NCBI RefSeq assembly: GCF_009720525.1
Contig: NZ_CP043930.1
Coordinates: forward strand, 2,143,501-2,207,500
Direction: 5' to 3'
Length of the DNA stretch: 64,000 nucleotides
From: Gimesia benthica
Lineage (GTDB): Bacteria > Planctomycetota > Planctomycetia > Planctomycetales > Planctomycetaceae
Positions 20,042 to 29,500 of the stretch are shown piece by piece. Under the pieces are notes generated by a model, which was not told the DNA's origin, ran no database searches, and saw only the letters and a list, made by a program, of their open reading frames with translations. Position 1 is the stretch's first letter. Every line of letters begins with the position of its first letter. The translations under genes were made by a program, and so were the position numbers.

Positions 20042-20536
20042 TACAGGAACCCCCACAGATTTACCCAGCACATAATAGCGAGCAGAACTCCAACTCCAGT
20101 CTGTAATCCTGTCCGCCAGCCCTTTCTTTACGGGATTCATATGCATGTAGGTTAGTTTCTCTTCTATCTTTTCTTCTGATTCAATCTCAAATGAATAATA
20201 GTGTTTTTGCCAGAGAGGATCCTCTTTTGAAAACATTTTTGCATACTGGCTCTGTTCAAGTAAAAACTGTTTGATCGAGCGACTGGAACTTCGTTTCCAG
20301 TCTCTCATGAAAGCACTGAGTTCACCGATCCTGTGAAACCAGACCAGGGCATGCACATGATCGGGCATAATCACGAAACCGACACAGATCGCCTCGTGCC
20401 GCATTAGTTCATGATTTAGTGCCCCCAAAAGACGACGTTTGGCACCATCATGATCGAGGTAAGTCCGATTTCCGTAACAGGAAAACGTAACGAAATGGAC
20501 GTATCGCCGATCATCAAACTGAGTTCGTTTGTTCAT
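20024..20536 (-). CDS. REP-associated tyrosine transposase (RAYT, IS200-like Y1 family)
   Basis: A 170-residue Y1 transposase-like protein. It has a VHFVTFSCYGNR start strand, the HUH-type metal site MPDHVHAL (His60, His62), and a candidate nucleophile Tyr130 in LTYMHMNPVKKGL, followed by WSWSSARYY, the usual order for RAYTs. It is single copy in the window and bracketed by repeat copies B and C. This matches the known arrangement in which a RAYT maintains REP/REPIN sequences. The codons for the last residues (GWPRM) and the TAA stop are formed by the terminal hairpin of copy B. The frame also offers GTG at 20542; neither start has a clear ribosome site. It looks intact, with no frameshift. 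Confidence 0.9.
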   Translation of the reverse strand: MNKRTQFDDRRYVHFVTFSCYGNRTYLDHDGAKRRLLGALNHELMRHEAICVGFVIMPDHVHALVWFHRIGELSAFMRDWKRSSSRSIKQFLLEQSQYAKMFSKEDPLWQKHYYSFEIESEEKIEEKLTYMHMNPVKKGLADRITDWSWSSARYYVLGKSVGVPVGWPRM

Positions 20537-20591
20537 GTTCACATATTAGCAAACAAAAGCATATCACCAACTTGATTATCGAAAATAGAAC

Positions 20592-20776
20592 GGGTGGGCT
20601 CGGATGTAATCCGAGCCGAGCAAAGCGAGCAAGAGGTCTCAGCGAAAGCGAACAGTTCAGAGCAAAGCCACCCACCTCAACATTCAACACGTGAGGCTCG
20701 CCCTCCCACAACAGAACGCGTCCCCCGCAACCTCCTGTTGTCTCACGACAACCCCGGATTACATCCGGGGTCACCC
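20592..20776 (+). repeat. REPIN-like 185-bp element, copy C (5' flank of the RAYT gene)
   Basis: A full copy ending about 90 bases before the GH43-like gene and lying about 55 bases upstream of the RAYT start. The 5' hairpin loop is GTA instead of GCA. The 3' hairpin is CCCCGGAT-TAC-ATCCGGGG, changed on both arms relative to copies A and B with pairing kept. The inner stem reads GTTGTC-TCAC-GACAAC. Confidence 0.92.
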
Positions 20777-20864
20777 TTCAAATAGTAGATCAGAACCAAG
20801 GCACCCGCTACCATTGAATCCAGACAACCAGCTACAAACCGCTCTACAAAGAAGAGACGCTCCC

Positions 20865-21881
20865 ATGAAACCGCAAACGCCCTGCATCCTGTTTCTCCTA
20901 CTTTGCTCTTTCCTCACCACGCTCCCCGCAGCAGAAAAACCAGATAACACCAACCAGATCTTCCTGCTCCCCTACTTCCTGGGAAACGGTGAAACCGGTG
21001 TCTACCTCGCCTTTAGTACCGATGGTCTGCGCTTCAACTGGCTCAACGAGGGGAAGGTCGTCATGCCCGCCCCGAAGTGGGGCGAAGAAAGCCTGACCCG
21101 CGATCCATCCATCGTCTACCACGACGGTAAGTTCCACATGGTCTGGACCACCAGCTGGAAGTCACGCAGCATTGGCTATTCCTCTTCAAAAGACCTGCTG
21201 CACTGGAGCGAACCCCGCAAAATCGTCGTCTGGCAGGCAAGCGACGGCGCAAAAAACACCTGGGCCCCCGAAATCCACTGGGATCCGGAACAGCGGGAAT
21301 ACCTGATCCTCTGGAGCACCACGCTGGATACAGAACTCAACGATCAGGACCAGAGCCAGGATCAGCACGGCCATGATCACCGCCCTTACGCCATCCGCAC
21401 CCGCGATTTCAAAACCTTCACGCAACCGAAACTCTTTTTCAGCCCCGCCCCCGAAATCAGCGTCATCGATCCTTTCATCGCCCACGATGATCGAAATACC
21501 AAAGACACTGCCGACGATCGCTGGGTCATGGTCATCAAAAACGAAATGCCGGCCGACCAGGGAGGCAAAAACTTAAGGCTCGTCTTCAGCAAACACATGC
21601 AGGGACCTTACGAGACCACGCTCGGACCGCCGATCGTCGGCGCAGGTACCTCAATTGTCAACACGATGGGCGAAGGACCTTCACTGTTCAAACACGACGG
21701 ACTCTGGTACCTCTACTGGGACGCCCCCGGCAGCCACTTCTCTTACTGTCTGGCCACAAGCCCCGACCTGCAGACCTGGACCAACCGCACGCCGGAAATG
21801 AAGCTCCCCGCCAAACAGATGCGCCACGGCACCGTCTTTTTCGCTCCGAAAGACGCTATCGGCTTTCCGCTGAAGAAGTAA
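20865..21881 (+). CDS. Exported GH43-like five-bladed propeller glycoside hydrolase
   Basis: A 338-residue secreted protein. It starts at ATG 20865 with a signal peptide (MKPQTPCILFLLLCSFLTTL then PAAEKP). The frame is open further upstream through repeat copy C, but that part is not coding. Propeller features of clan GH-F/J proteins are present: TRDPSIVYHDGKFHMVW with a candidate catalytic Asp, SSKDLLHWSEPR, TWAPEIHWDPEQREYL with a candidate Glu, and SVIDPFIAHDD. It probably acts on an arabinose-, xylose- or related sugar-containing glycan outside the cytoplasm, with the substrate unassigned. An Asp/His/Gln-rich insertion occurs near residues 160-175. Repeat copy D begins 24 bases after the stop codon. 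Confidence 0.82.
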   Translation: MKPQTPCILFLLLCSFLTTLPAAEKPDNTNQIFLLPYFLGNGETGVYLAFSTDGLRFNWLNEGKVVMPAPKWGEESLTRDPSIVYHDGKFHMVWTTSWKSRSIGYSSSKDLLHWSEPRKIVVWQASDGAKNTWAPEIHWDPEQREYLILWSTTLDTELNDQDQSQDQHGHDHRPYAIRTRDFKTFTQPKLFFSPAPEISVIDPFIAHDDRNTKDTADDRWVMVIKNEMPADQGGKNLRLVFSKHMQGPYETTLGPPIVGAGTSIVNTMGEGPSLFKHDGLWYLYWDAPGSHFSYCLATSPDLQTWTNRTPEMKLPAKQMRHGTVFFAPKDAIGFPLKK

Positions 21882-21904
21882 TTATCTGGCAAGAATAGAA
21901 GAAT

Positions 21905-22089
21905 GGGTGGGCTCGGATGCAATCCGAGCCGAGCGCAGCGAGCAGGAGGTCTCAGCGAAAGCAATCAGCCCAGAGCAAAGCCACCCACCTCAACATTCAG
22001 CACTTGAGGTACGCCCTCCCGCAACAGAACGCGTCCCCCACAACCTCCTGTTGTCTCACGACAACCTCGGATTACATCCGAGGCCACCC
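21905..22089 (+). repeat. REPIN-like 185-bp element, copy D
   Basis: A full copy between the convergent GH43-like and MoaD/ThiS-like genes, 23 bases from each stop codon. The 3' hairpin is CCTCGGAT-TAC-ATCCGAGG, intermediate between those of copies A/B and C, with pairing preserved. Its position suggests it can also act as a bidirectional transcript end. Confidence 0.92.
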
Positions 22090-22112
22090 TTTCTGATAGA
22101 AAGTATGCTTGC

Positions 22113-22376
22113 TTACCCGCCACCAATCGCGGGCAAGAAATGAACCTCACTCTCGGGTGACACCTTCTGCGCCAGCCCCCGGGGAGTTACGTTCTGATCG
22201 ACGGTCACCGCGATTCCGGGCCGCAGCTTCCCGTCAGGACAGAGCCGCTCCAGTGTTCCCGGATATAGAGCATCGAGGGACTGCACCGCTTCCAGCACGG
22301 TGCTCCCGTCGACAACCACTTCTTCCTCCCCCTCACAGAATGGTCTGAGCAGGGGAGGAACAAACAGGTGAGGCAT
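22113..22376 (-). CDS. MoaD/ThiS-family sulfur-carrier-like protein
   Basis: An 87-residue beta-grasp protein that ends in Gly-Gly-Gly after FLPAI, the carboxy-terminal diglycine signature of MoaD and ThiS sulfur carriers. The middle part (GSTVLEAVQSLDALYPGTLERL and then VNQ-like VDQNVTPRG) also fits MoaD. The start at 22376 has a strong AAGGAGG site. It is the last gene of the leftward molybdenum hydroxylase operon, 16 bases after the large subunit, so a role in molybdopterin synthesis or in sulfuration of this enzyme's cofactor is a reasonable inference. It carries one extra terminal Gly compared with a strict GG end. Confidence 0.85.
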   Translation of the reverse strand: MPHLFVPPLLRPFCEGEEEVVVDGSTVLEAVQSLDALYPGTLERLCPDGKLRPGIAVTVDQNVTPRGLAQKVSPESEVHFLPAIGGG

Positions 22377-22392
22377 CAGGGCCTCCTTTACT

Positions 22393-24687
22393 TCAGGACT
22401 GTTTCTGCAACAGTTCGTGCAGTACGCGTGGCGGCGACATCGGCAGCTCGTACATCCGCACGTCGACTGCTTCGTGAATCGCGGCTCCCAGCGCGGCCGG
22501 CGGCGGTACGATGGGAACTTCCCCAACGCCACGCACACCAAACGGATGACCGGGGTTCGGCACTTCCACGATAATCGTTTCGATCATGGGCAGGTCGTAA
22601 CAGGTGGGAATCCGGTAATCGAGGAAGTTCGCATTTCGCATGCTGCCTTCCGTGTCATACCAGTATTCTTCGTTCAAACCCCAGCCAATCCCCTGCACGG
22701 CACCACCCTGGATCTGTCCTTCGACATAAGCGGGATGGATGGCTGTTCCGCAGTCCTGGGCAGCAGTGTAACGCAGAATATCGACTTTACCCGTATCCGG
22801 ATCGACTTCCACATCGACCACATGGGCACCAAAGGCACCGCCGGGCTCATTGTGATTGGAAACGCCCCGCCCGACCAGCGGTTCGCCGGTCAGACTCAAC
22901 TCGATGGCAATCTCTTTGAACGGCACCCGCTTGTCGGGACCGACGACACAACCATCTTCATAAGAGACAGCAGACGGATCGACTTCCCACAGTTCAGCGG
23001 CGCGAGCCACGATCTGACGCTGCAGGTCTTTCCCCGCTTCATAAGCAGCCCAACCGGTCGCATAAGTCACGCGGCTGCCACCCGTTACGTCGGTGTAACC
23101 CACGCTGTCGGTATCAACCACAGCCGGCTTGATGTCTTCCGCGGCGATTCCCAGTGTTTCCGCAAACTGCATCGCGATCGCGGTACGCGAACCGCCGATG
23201 TCGGTCGAACCTTCGAGCAGACCGACCGAACCATCTGAGTTCACGGTCGCCGTCACAGCCGACTTCAATCCGGCGTTGAACCAGAAACCACAGGCAATGC
23301 CGCGGCCTTTGTTGTCCCCTTCCAGGGCTGAGTTAAAGTGCTCGCTGTTTTTGATCGCTTCCAGTGTTTCCACCAGACCGATGCGGGGATAAGTCACGCC
23401 ATCGATCCGCCGGGTTCCCTCTTTCGAGGCGTTCAGCAGACGGAAATCAATCGGTGCCATTCCGATCTGTTCGCACAGTTCATCGACGACCGTTTCTGTC
23501 GCAAACGCAGCGTTGGTCGCCCCGGGAGCCCGATAGGCATTCGTCCGTGGCTTATTGACGCAGACGTCGTATCCTTCCACGCGGCCGTTAGGCACATCGT
23601 AGCAGGAGAAGACGCACATACAGCCGGCCCCGATCGGCGAACCGGGATAACCGCCCGCTTCGTAGGCCATCCAGGCTTCGGCGGCGGTAATGCGGCCGTC
23701 GGCATCGGCTCCCATTTTGACTTTAATGTAAGAACCCGGAGTCGGCCCGGTTGCCTGCAGCACGTCAGCCCGGTCCATCACGAGTTGCACGGGAGCTCCC
23801 GACTTGCGGGACAGCACGGCAGCCACCGGTGCGAGGTAGACCGAAATCTTACCACCAAAGCCACCACCGATTTCCATCGGCACGACTTTCACACGGGCCA
23901 GCGGCACATCCAGCAGTTCAGCAACCTGCTGACGAACGGAGAAGGTTCCCTGAGTCGATGTCCAGACGGTAATCTGTCCGTCGTTGTTCCAGAGCGAGGT
24001 CGCCACATGCGGTTCGATGTAACCCTGGTGCACGGTTGCGGTACGGAATTCTTTTTCGACGACGTATTTCGCATCCGCGAAACCCTTGGCGATATCACCT
24101 TTTTCATAGACGAGATGCTTGGCGATGTTCGAAGGCTTGTCGCCCATTTCTCCCGAAACGGCTTCTTCTGTATGCACATCCGGGTTAAGTACCGGAGCAT
24201 CGTCTTCCATCGCTTTCAGCACGTCCATCACCGGAGGCAGAACTTCGTACTCGACCTCAATCAGACTGGCAGCTTCCTGTGCGATGTGAATATTATCGGC
24301 AGCGACCGCAGCAATCGGGTGTCCCTTGTAGAGCACCTTGGTACGGGCCAGGTTGTTGCTGCTCAGGTGATTCAGATTCACGGCTCCTTCGCCGAGTTCT
24401 GCAATTTTATCACCGGGCTCGGGCATGTCGGCACTCGTCGCCACAGCGCGAACGCCGGGCAGTGCTTCCGCCTTGGAAGTATCGACTGACTTGATCACGG
24501 CATGGGCGTGCGGGCTGCGATGAATCGCACCGTAGATCATCCCTTTGACCTTGATGTCCGCGCCGTACAACGCACGACCGGTAACCTTGTCGGCTCCGTC
24601 GTGACGAATCGGACGCGTGCCGATCACTTTGTACTTGGGAGCATCACCACTGCCTGCATCTGTTTTGGTTTCATCGATTGTCGCCAT
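22393..24687 (-). CDS. Xanthine dehydrogenase-family molybdopterin-binding large subunit
   Basis: A 764-residue catalytic subunit of a molybdenum hydroxylase (CoxL/XdhA-like). The first domain begins after a short tail with GTRPIRHDGADKVTGRALY. The molybdopterin-binding motif GGGFGGK lies near residue 285, and the active-site Glu is in GVGEVPIVPPPAALGAAI near the C-terminus. The loop where CO dehydrogenases have a Cys reads AYRAPGATN, so this is not a form I CO dehydrogenase. The substrate is probably an aldehyde, purine or other heteroaromatic and cannot be fixed. The start overlaps the stop of the 2Fe-2S gene (TAATG), showing translational coupling. Confidence 0.93.
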   Translation of the reverse strand: MATIDETKTDAGSGDAPKYKVIGTRPIRHDGADKVTGRALYGADIKVKGMIYGAIHRSPHAHAVIKSVDTSKAEALPGVRAVATSADMPEPGDKIAELGEGAVNLNHLSSNNLARTKVLYKGHPIAAVAADNIHIAQEAASLIEVEYEVLPPVMDVLKAMEDDAPVLNPDVHTEEAVSGEMGDKPSNIAKHLVYEKGDIAKGFADAKYVVEKEFRTATVHQGYIEPHVATSLWNNDGQITVWTSTQGTFSVRQQVAELLDVPLARVKVVPMEIGGGFGGKISVYLAPVAAVLSRKSGAPVQLVMDRADVLQATGPTPGSYIKVKMGADADGRITAAEAWMAYEAGGYPGSPIGAGCMCVFSCYDVPNGRVEGYDVCVNKPRTNAYRAPGATNAAFATETVVDELCEQIGMAPIDFRLLNASKEGTRRIDGVTYPRIGLVETLEAIKNSEHFNSALEGDNKGRGIACGFWFNAGLKSAVTATVNSDGSVGLLEGSTDIGGSRTAIAMQFAETLGIAAEDIKPAVVDTDSVGYTDVTGGSRVTYATGWAAYEAGKDLQRQIVARAAELWEVDPSAVSYEDGCVVGPDKRVPFKEIAIELSLTGEPLVGRGVSNHNEPGGAFGAHVVDVEVDPDTGKVDILRYTAAQDCGTAIHPAYVEGQIQGGAVQGIGWGLNEEYWYDTEGSMRNANFLDYRIPTCYDLPMIETIIVEVPNPGHPFGVRGVGEVPIVPPPAALGAAIHEAVDVRMYELPMSPPRVLHELLQKQS

Positions 24688-25193
24688 TAGACCGTCTCCT
24701 TTTCACATGAGGCAGCTTGTCCACATCGTACTTCCGCAGCCTGCTGAATCGCACGCACGATCTTGTCGTATCCGGTGCAGCGACACAGATTGCCCGCCAT
24801 CGAGAAGCGAATTTCCTCTTCGGTCGGGTTGGGATTCTTATCCAGAAACGCTTTGGCGGACATAATGTAGCCCGGGGTGCAGATGCCGCACTGCAGCGCT
24901 GCATTTTCCAGAAAGGCTTCCTGCAGCGGATCCAGACCATCGCCGGGGGCAAGCCCTTCGATGGTTTCGATCTCGGTCCCTTCGGCTTCGACCGCCAGAA
25001 CCATACAGGTATTGACGGCTTTCCCGTCCATCACGACCGAGCAGGCACCACAGTTGCCGTTGGAACAACCTTCCTTGGCACCGGTCAGGTTGAGTGTATT
25101 GCGTAAGACTTCGAGCAAGGTCTGTCGAGGCTGACAGAGGAACTCCTCTTCACGGCCATTGATAGTCGCGGTTACGATCCGTTTCTTCGCCAT
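24687..25193 (-). CDS. (2Fe-2S)-binding subunit of the molybdenum hydroxylase
   Basis: A 168-residue CoxS/XdhC-type electron-transfer subunit with two [2Fe-2S] clusters. The plant-ferredoxin-like cluster has CSNGNCGACSVV and a later Cys in NTCMVL. The second cluster in the helical domain has QCGICTPGYIM and NLCRCTGYDKIV. All eight ligand Cys are present. It lies between the FAD subunit and the molybdopterin subunit in the operon and overlaps the latter by one base. Confidence 0.95.
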   Translation of the reverse strand: MAKKRIVTATINGREEEFLCQPRQTLLEVLRNTLNLTGAKEGCSNGNCGACSVVMDGKAVNTCMVLAVEAEGTEIETIEGLAPGDGLDPLQEAFLENAALQCGICTPGYIMSAKAFLDKNPNPTEEEIRFSMAGNLCRCTGYDKIVRAIQQAAEVRCGQAASCEKETV

Positions 25194-25264
25194 CGAAGTG
25201 TCCTTATTAAAAATTTCAGTTGGGATTCAGTTGTAAGAGAGAGTTTTCGCTTCGCAGAAACGAA

Positions 25265-26134
25265 TCATCCCCGAGCACGTTCCACCGCCTGTTTGATGAC
25301 ACGTTCGGTCAACACGCCGGTCACATGAATGCGGAATTCTTCGGTGCCCCGCATATCGGTAATCGGATGCACGACCGACTTCGCTGCGTCCGCCGCTTTT
25401 TTGATGGTTTCATCATTCACCGGCTGACCTGCCAGTGCGTCATACGCTTCCTGGCACAGGAACGGTTTCGCAGCGACAGCCCCCAGTCCAATGCGGGCCG
25501 AAACGAAGTTTTCGCCACTCTCATCCAGAACCACGGAGGCCCCGACTCCCACGACGGCAATATCCATTTCATTCCGGGGAATGAACCGCCGATAATGTGA
25601 ACCGCTGTGAGCGGGACGAGGCGGGAAGTGGAGTTCCACAATGATCTCCCCCGGTTCCAGCACATTCTGGCCAGGCCCGGTGCAGAAATCTTCAACCGCG
25701 ACTTCGCGAGTCCCATCAGGACCGGCAATCACGACGGTCGCTTCCAGAGCGATTAACGCTGGTGTTGAATCCGCGGCAGCACCGGCATTCGCCAGATTCC
25801 CCCCGACGCTGGCCCGGTTCTGAATCTGCATGCCGCCGATAATATGACTGCTGTCAGTGATCGCGGAATAGTTATCGACGATCCCCTGGTGGCCGTAAAT
25901 CTGATAACAGGGAACCGCGGCTCCCAGGCGGAGCCCGTTGTCGTTGAACTCCAGTGCCATCAGTTCCGGAATCTTCTTCAAATCGACAATCAGATCGGTC
26001 GTCAACCGGCCGGTGCGGACATGGTCGATCAGGTCGGTTCCCCCTGCCAGCGGGCGGGCATTTCCATTGCTTTTGGCCAATAACCCGACGGCATCAGCCA
26101 GGGAAACAGGTGCTTCGTATTCAAAATCACGCAT
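25265..26134 (-). CDS. FAD-binding subunit of the molybdenum hydroxylase
   Basis: A 289-residue CoxM/XdhB-type flavoprotein subunit and first gene of the operon. FAD contacts are ARPLAGGTDL and NRASVGGNLANAGAAADS, followed by a CO-dehydrogenase flavoprotein C-terminal domain. I use ATG 26134 (MRDFEYEAPVSL) because it matches the family N-terminus and has a GAGAGGG purine stretch upstream; the frame runs 28 codons further without support. With the next two genes it completes the FAD-FeS-Mo electron chain. Confidence 0.93.
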   Translation of the reverse strand: MRDFEYEAPVSLADAVGLLAKSNGNARPLAGGTDLIDHVRTGRLTTDLIVDLKKIPELMALEFNDNGLRLGAAVPCYQIYGHQGIVDNYSAITDSSHIIGGMQIQNRASVGGNLANAGAAADSTPALIALEATVVIAGPDGTREVAVEDFCTGPGQNVLEPGEIIVELHFPPRPAHSGSHYRRFIPRNEMDIAVVGVGASVVLDESGENFVSARIGLGAVAAKPFLCQEAYDALAGQPVNDETIKKAADAAKSVVHPITDMRGTEEFRIHVTGVLTERVIKQAVERARG

Positions 26135-26594
26135 CGCAGGTTGGTCCCTCTCCAAATTGTCTTGATCTTGCTCAATTCGCAGCCGCACTCGACTCGCTGA
26201 GTGAGTTCGTCTTACCATCCATTATCAGTCACAGGTCATTTAACATCAATGCAACCAAAGACGAACAGCCGCCCGATTTCCCATTTTTATAATTTCCTTT
26301 AGAATAAAGTCTCAGGCCGGTCTGACAAGCCCGATTCCCGTCCGCCAGCGGAGAAAAGTTCCGATTGAGCGACCCGACACACTTACCACGCCTTTGCGGA
26401 TTTGTTAACCTGCTTCGCAGTGAACAGTTCCGGCGGCTCCAACGTCGCAGGGACCGTTGACGTAAGAGTATTGCTGACAGGATGTCATCAATCTGGACCC
26501 GCAATCCGGAAAAACACCATCAGCCAATGGTCTCTGAAACAAATTCCATCTACCAGAGATAGTGCCTCGAGCACTCAGAGGCAGGTTATATATA
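26135..26594. other. Divergent control region between the molybdenum hydroxylase operon and putA
   Basis: About 460 bases with no credible gene. Promoters for both directions must be here. A TATATATAGT stretch lies directly before the putA start. I see no convincing operator or riboswitch. Confidence 0.5.
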
Positions 26595-29500
26595 GTGGCA
26601 CGTAAAAAATCGTCTTCTGATCTGAATCAACAAATCGAACAGCGCACCCGGGATCTCGGTGAGCAGATCTGGGGGCACCTGGAACGGCGCGAGCCGACCA
26701 TGTTCGAAAAGCGCTGGTGGGATGATCGCATTCTCTCCTGGGCGATGGCCGACGAATCCGTCAAAGTGCAGATGTTCCGCTTTGTTGATGTGCTTCCCAT
26801 GCTCCGCTCGCACGACTCCATCGTTCGGCACCTGCAGGAATATTTTGAAGATGTCCGCAAGCATCTCCCCTGGGCGGCCCGCATCGGTCTGGAACTTTCG
26901 CAACCGAATTCCGTCCTCGGACGTGCACTGGCCCTGAACGCCCGCTCCAATGCCCGCCGCATGGCCAGCCGCTTCATCGCGGGTTCCTCAGTCGAAGAAA
27001 TCCACTACACCGTCGACCGCCTCCGCAGCGAGAACTTCGCCTTCACCCTCGACCTGCTGGGCGAAGCGGTCATCAGCGAAGTCGAAGCCGAAGCGTATCT
27101 GCAGTCCTACCTGGATCTGATCTCCGGACTCGCACCCCGCGTGCGGAAATGGTCCGAGAATGTTCAGCTCGACTGGGACAGCCAGGGACACCTGCCCCGC
27201 ACTAATGTTTCCATCAAGCTCTCTGCCCTGTGCAGCCAGTTCAAGCCCACCGACCCGGTCGGCACGATGGCCGTCGTCCAGCCCCGCCTGCGGAAACTGC
27301 TCCGACACGCGATGAAGTACGACGCCTACCTGCACGTCGACATGGAGCAGAACTCCTACAAGCCGCTGACGCTGGAAATCTTCAAGCAGACGCTGATGGA
27401 AAAAGAATTCCGCGATTTCGACAACGTCGGCATTGTGATTCAGGCTTATCAGCCGGCCGCCGAACAGGATCTGCAGGACCTGCTCAAGTGGACCAAGAAA
27501 CGCAAAACACCGATCTGGATCCGCCTCGTCAAAGGCGCCTACTGGGATTACGAAACCATCGTTTCCGGCTACCGCAACTGGCCGATCCCCGTGTTCCAGC
27601 AGAAATGGGAATCGGACGCCAACTTCGAAAAACTGACCAAGGTCCTGCTGGAAAACCATCAGTGGCTCCGACCTGCCTTTGGCAGTCATAACCTCCGCAG
27701 CCTGGCGCACGCCGTCGCCGCGGCCCACGAGCTGGACATTCCCCCTTCCGCTTATGAAATTCAGATGCTGTATGGCATGGGCAAGGAACAGGCCCAGGTC
27801 TTTGCGGAGCTGGGGCATCGCGTCCGCATTTACACGCCGTTCGGCGAACTGATTCCCGGCATGGCATACCTCGTCCGCCGACTGCTGGAAAACACCTCTA
27901 ACGATTCATTCCTTCGACAAAGCTTTACCGAGCACGTCAACCTGGAGACCCTGATGATGAACCCGTCCGAACATGCGAAAACCGCCACCAAACAGAAACC
28001 GGCAGAAGACGACGGCTTCCAGAATGAACCGCTCACCGATTTCAGCCTCGAAGAATCCCGCACGAAAATGCAGGCAGCTCTGGAAGAAGTCGAAGACCAG
28101 TTCGGTAAAGAATACCCGCTGCTGATCAACGGTCGCGCGATCGACACCAAAGCCACGATCACTTCGCGGAACCCTTCTCACAAATCCGACTCACTGGGCA
28201 CCGTCTCCTCCGCCTCCGCGGATGACGCCATCGACGCCATCGATGCCGCCCGGCGTGCCTTCCCTGCCTGGTCGCGTACCGAACCCCAGTACCGCGCCGA
28301 ATACCTGGAACTGATCGCCGCCAACATGCGCCGCCGTCGTTTCGAGTTGGCCGCCTGGATCGTCTTTGAATGCGGAAAACCCTGGGAAGAAGCGGACGGC
28401 GATGTCGTCGAAGCCATCGACTTCTGCATGTACTACGCCAACCAGATGCGCCGCCTGGCTCATCCGCTGCACTGTGACGTACCCGGTGAAGAGAACGTCT
28501 ACTTCTACCGTCCCCGCGGCACCGTAGCTGTCATTGCCCCCTGGAACTTCCCACTCGCGATTCTGACCGGCATGACTGTCGCTTCCCTGGTCACCGGCAA
28601 CACCGTCGTCATGAAACCAGCAGAACAATCGTCGATTGTCGCCGCCAAGCTGATGGACGTAATCCATGAATCAGGCATCCCCGATGGCGTCGTCAATTTC
28701 CTGCCCGGCATCGGTGAAGAAGTCGGCCCCGAACTCGTCGGCAGCCCCGACGTGGAAATGATCACCTTCACCGGCTCTCGTGATGTCGGCCTGGCGATCA
28801 ACGAAACCGCCTCTGATACCGATACGCGCCAGAAGATGGTCAAACGGGTCATCGCGGAAATGGGAGGCAAAAACGCGATCATCGTCGACGATGACGCCGA
28901 CCTCGATGAAGCGGTCCTGGGAGTGATCCACTCCGCCTTCAACTACGCCGGCCAGAAATGTTCGGCCTGCTCCCGCGTCATCGTGCTCGAATCGATTCAT
29001 GACACCTTCGTCAGCCGCCTTGTCGAAGCCACCAAAGCCCTCAAGATCGGCCCCGCGGAAGATCCCGGCACCGTCGTTGGTCCCGTTATCGATGAAGAAG
29101 CCCATCAGCGGATCCTGGAATACATCGAGATCGGCAAAGAAGAAGCCACCCTCGCCCTGGCCTGTGACACCTCCGACCTGGAAGACGAAGGCTACTACGT
29201 AGGCCCGCACATCTTCACCGACGTCGATTCCACCTGCCAGATCGCCCAGGAAGAAATCTTCGGCCCCGTCCTCGCCGTCATCAAGGCAGACGACTTTGAT
29301 GAAGCGATCACCATCGCCAACGACACACCTTATGCCCTCACGGCAGGCGTCTTCAGTCGCAGCCCCGCTCACCTGAACAAGGCACGCATGGAAATCGTAG
29401 CCGGCAACATCTACCTCAACCGGAACATCACCGGCGCCATGGTCGAACGCCACCCGTTCGGCGGCTTCAAGATGTCCGGCATCGGCAGCAAGACAGGCGG

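Noticed and set aside
17589-22089. A CRISPR array, because repeated sequence recurs at intervals.
   Set aside because: The units are 183-185 bp, separated by whole genes, with inverted-repeat ends. There are no short regular repeats with spacers and no cas genes.
23338-24489. A 383-codon plus-strand frame opposite the molybdenum hydroxylase large subunit.
   Set aside because: A shadow frame; the minus-strand protein has full family motifs.
22393-26134. Naming the molybdenum hydroxylase a CO dehydrogenase (coxMSL).
   Set aside because: The subunits are homologous, but the active-site loop lacks the Cys-containing motif of form I enzymes, so no specific substrate is assigned.
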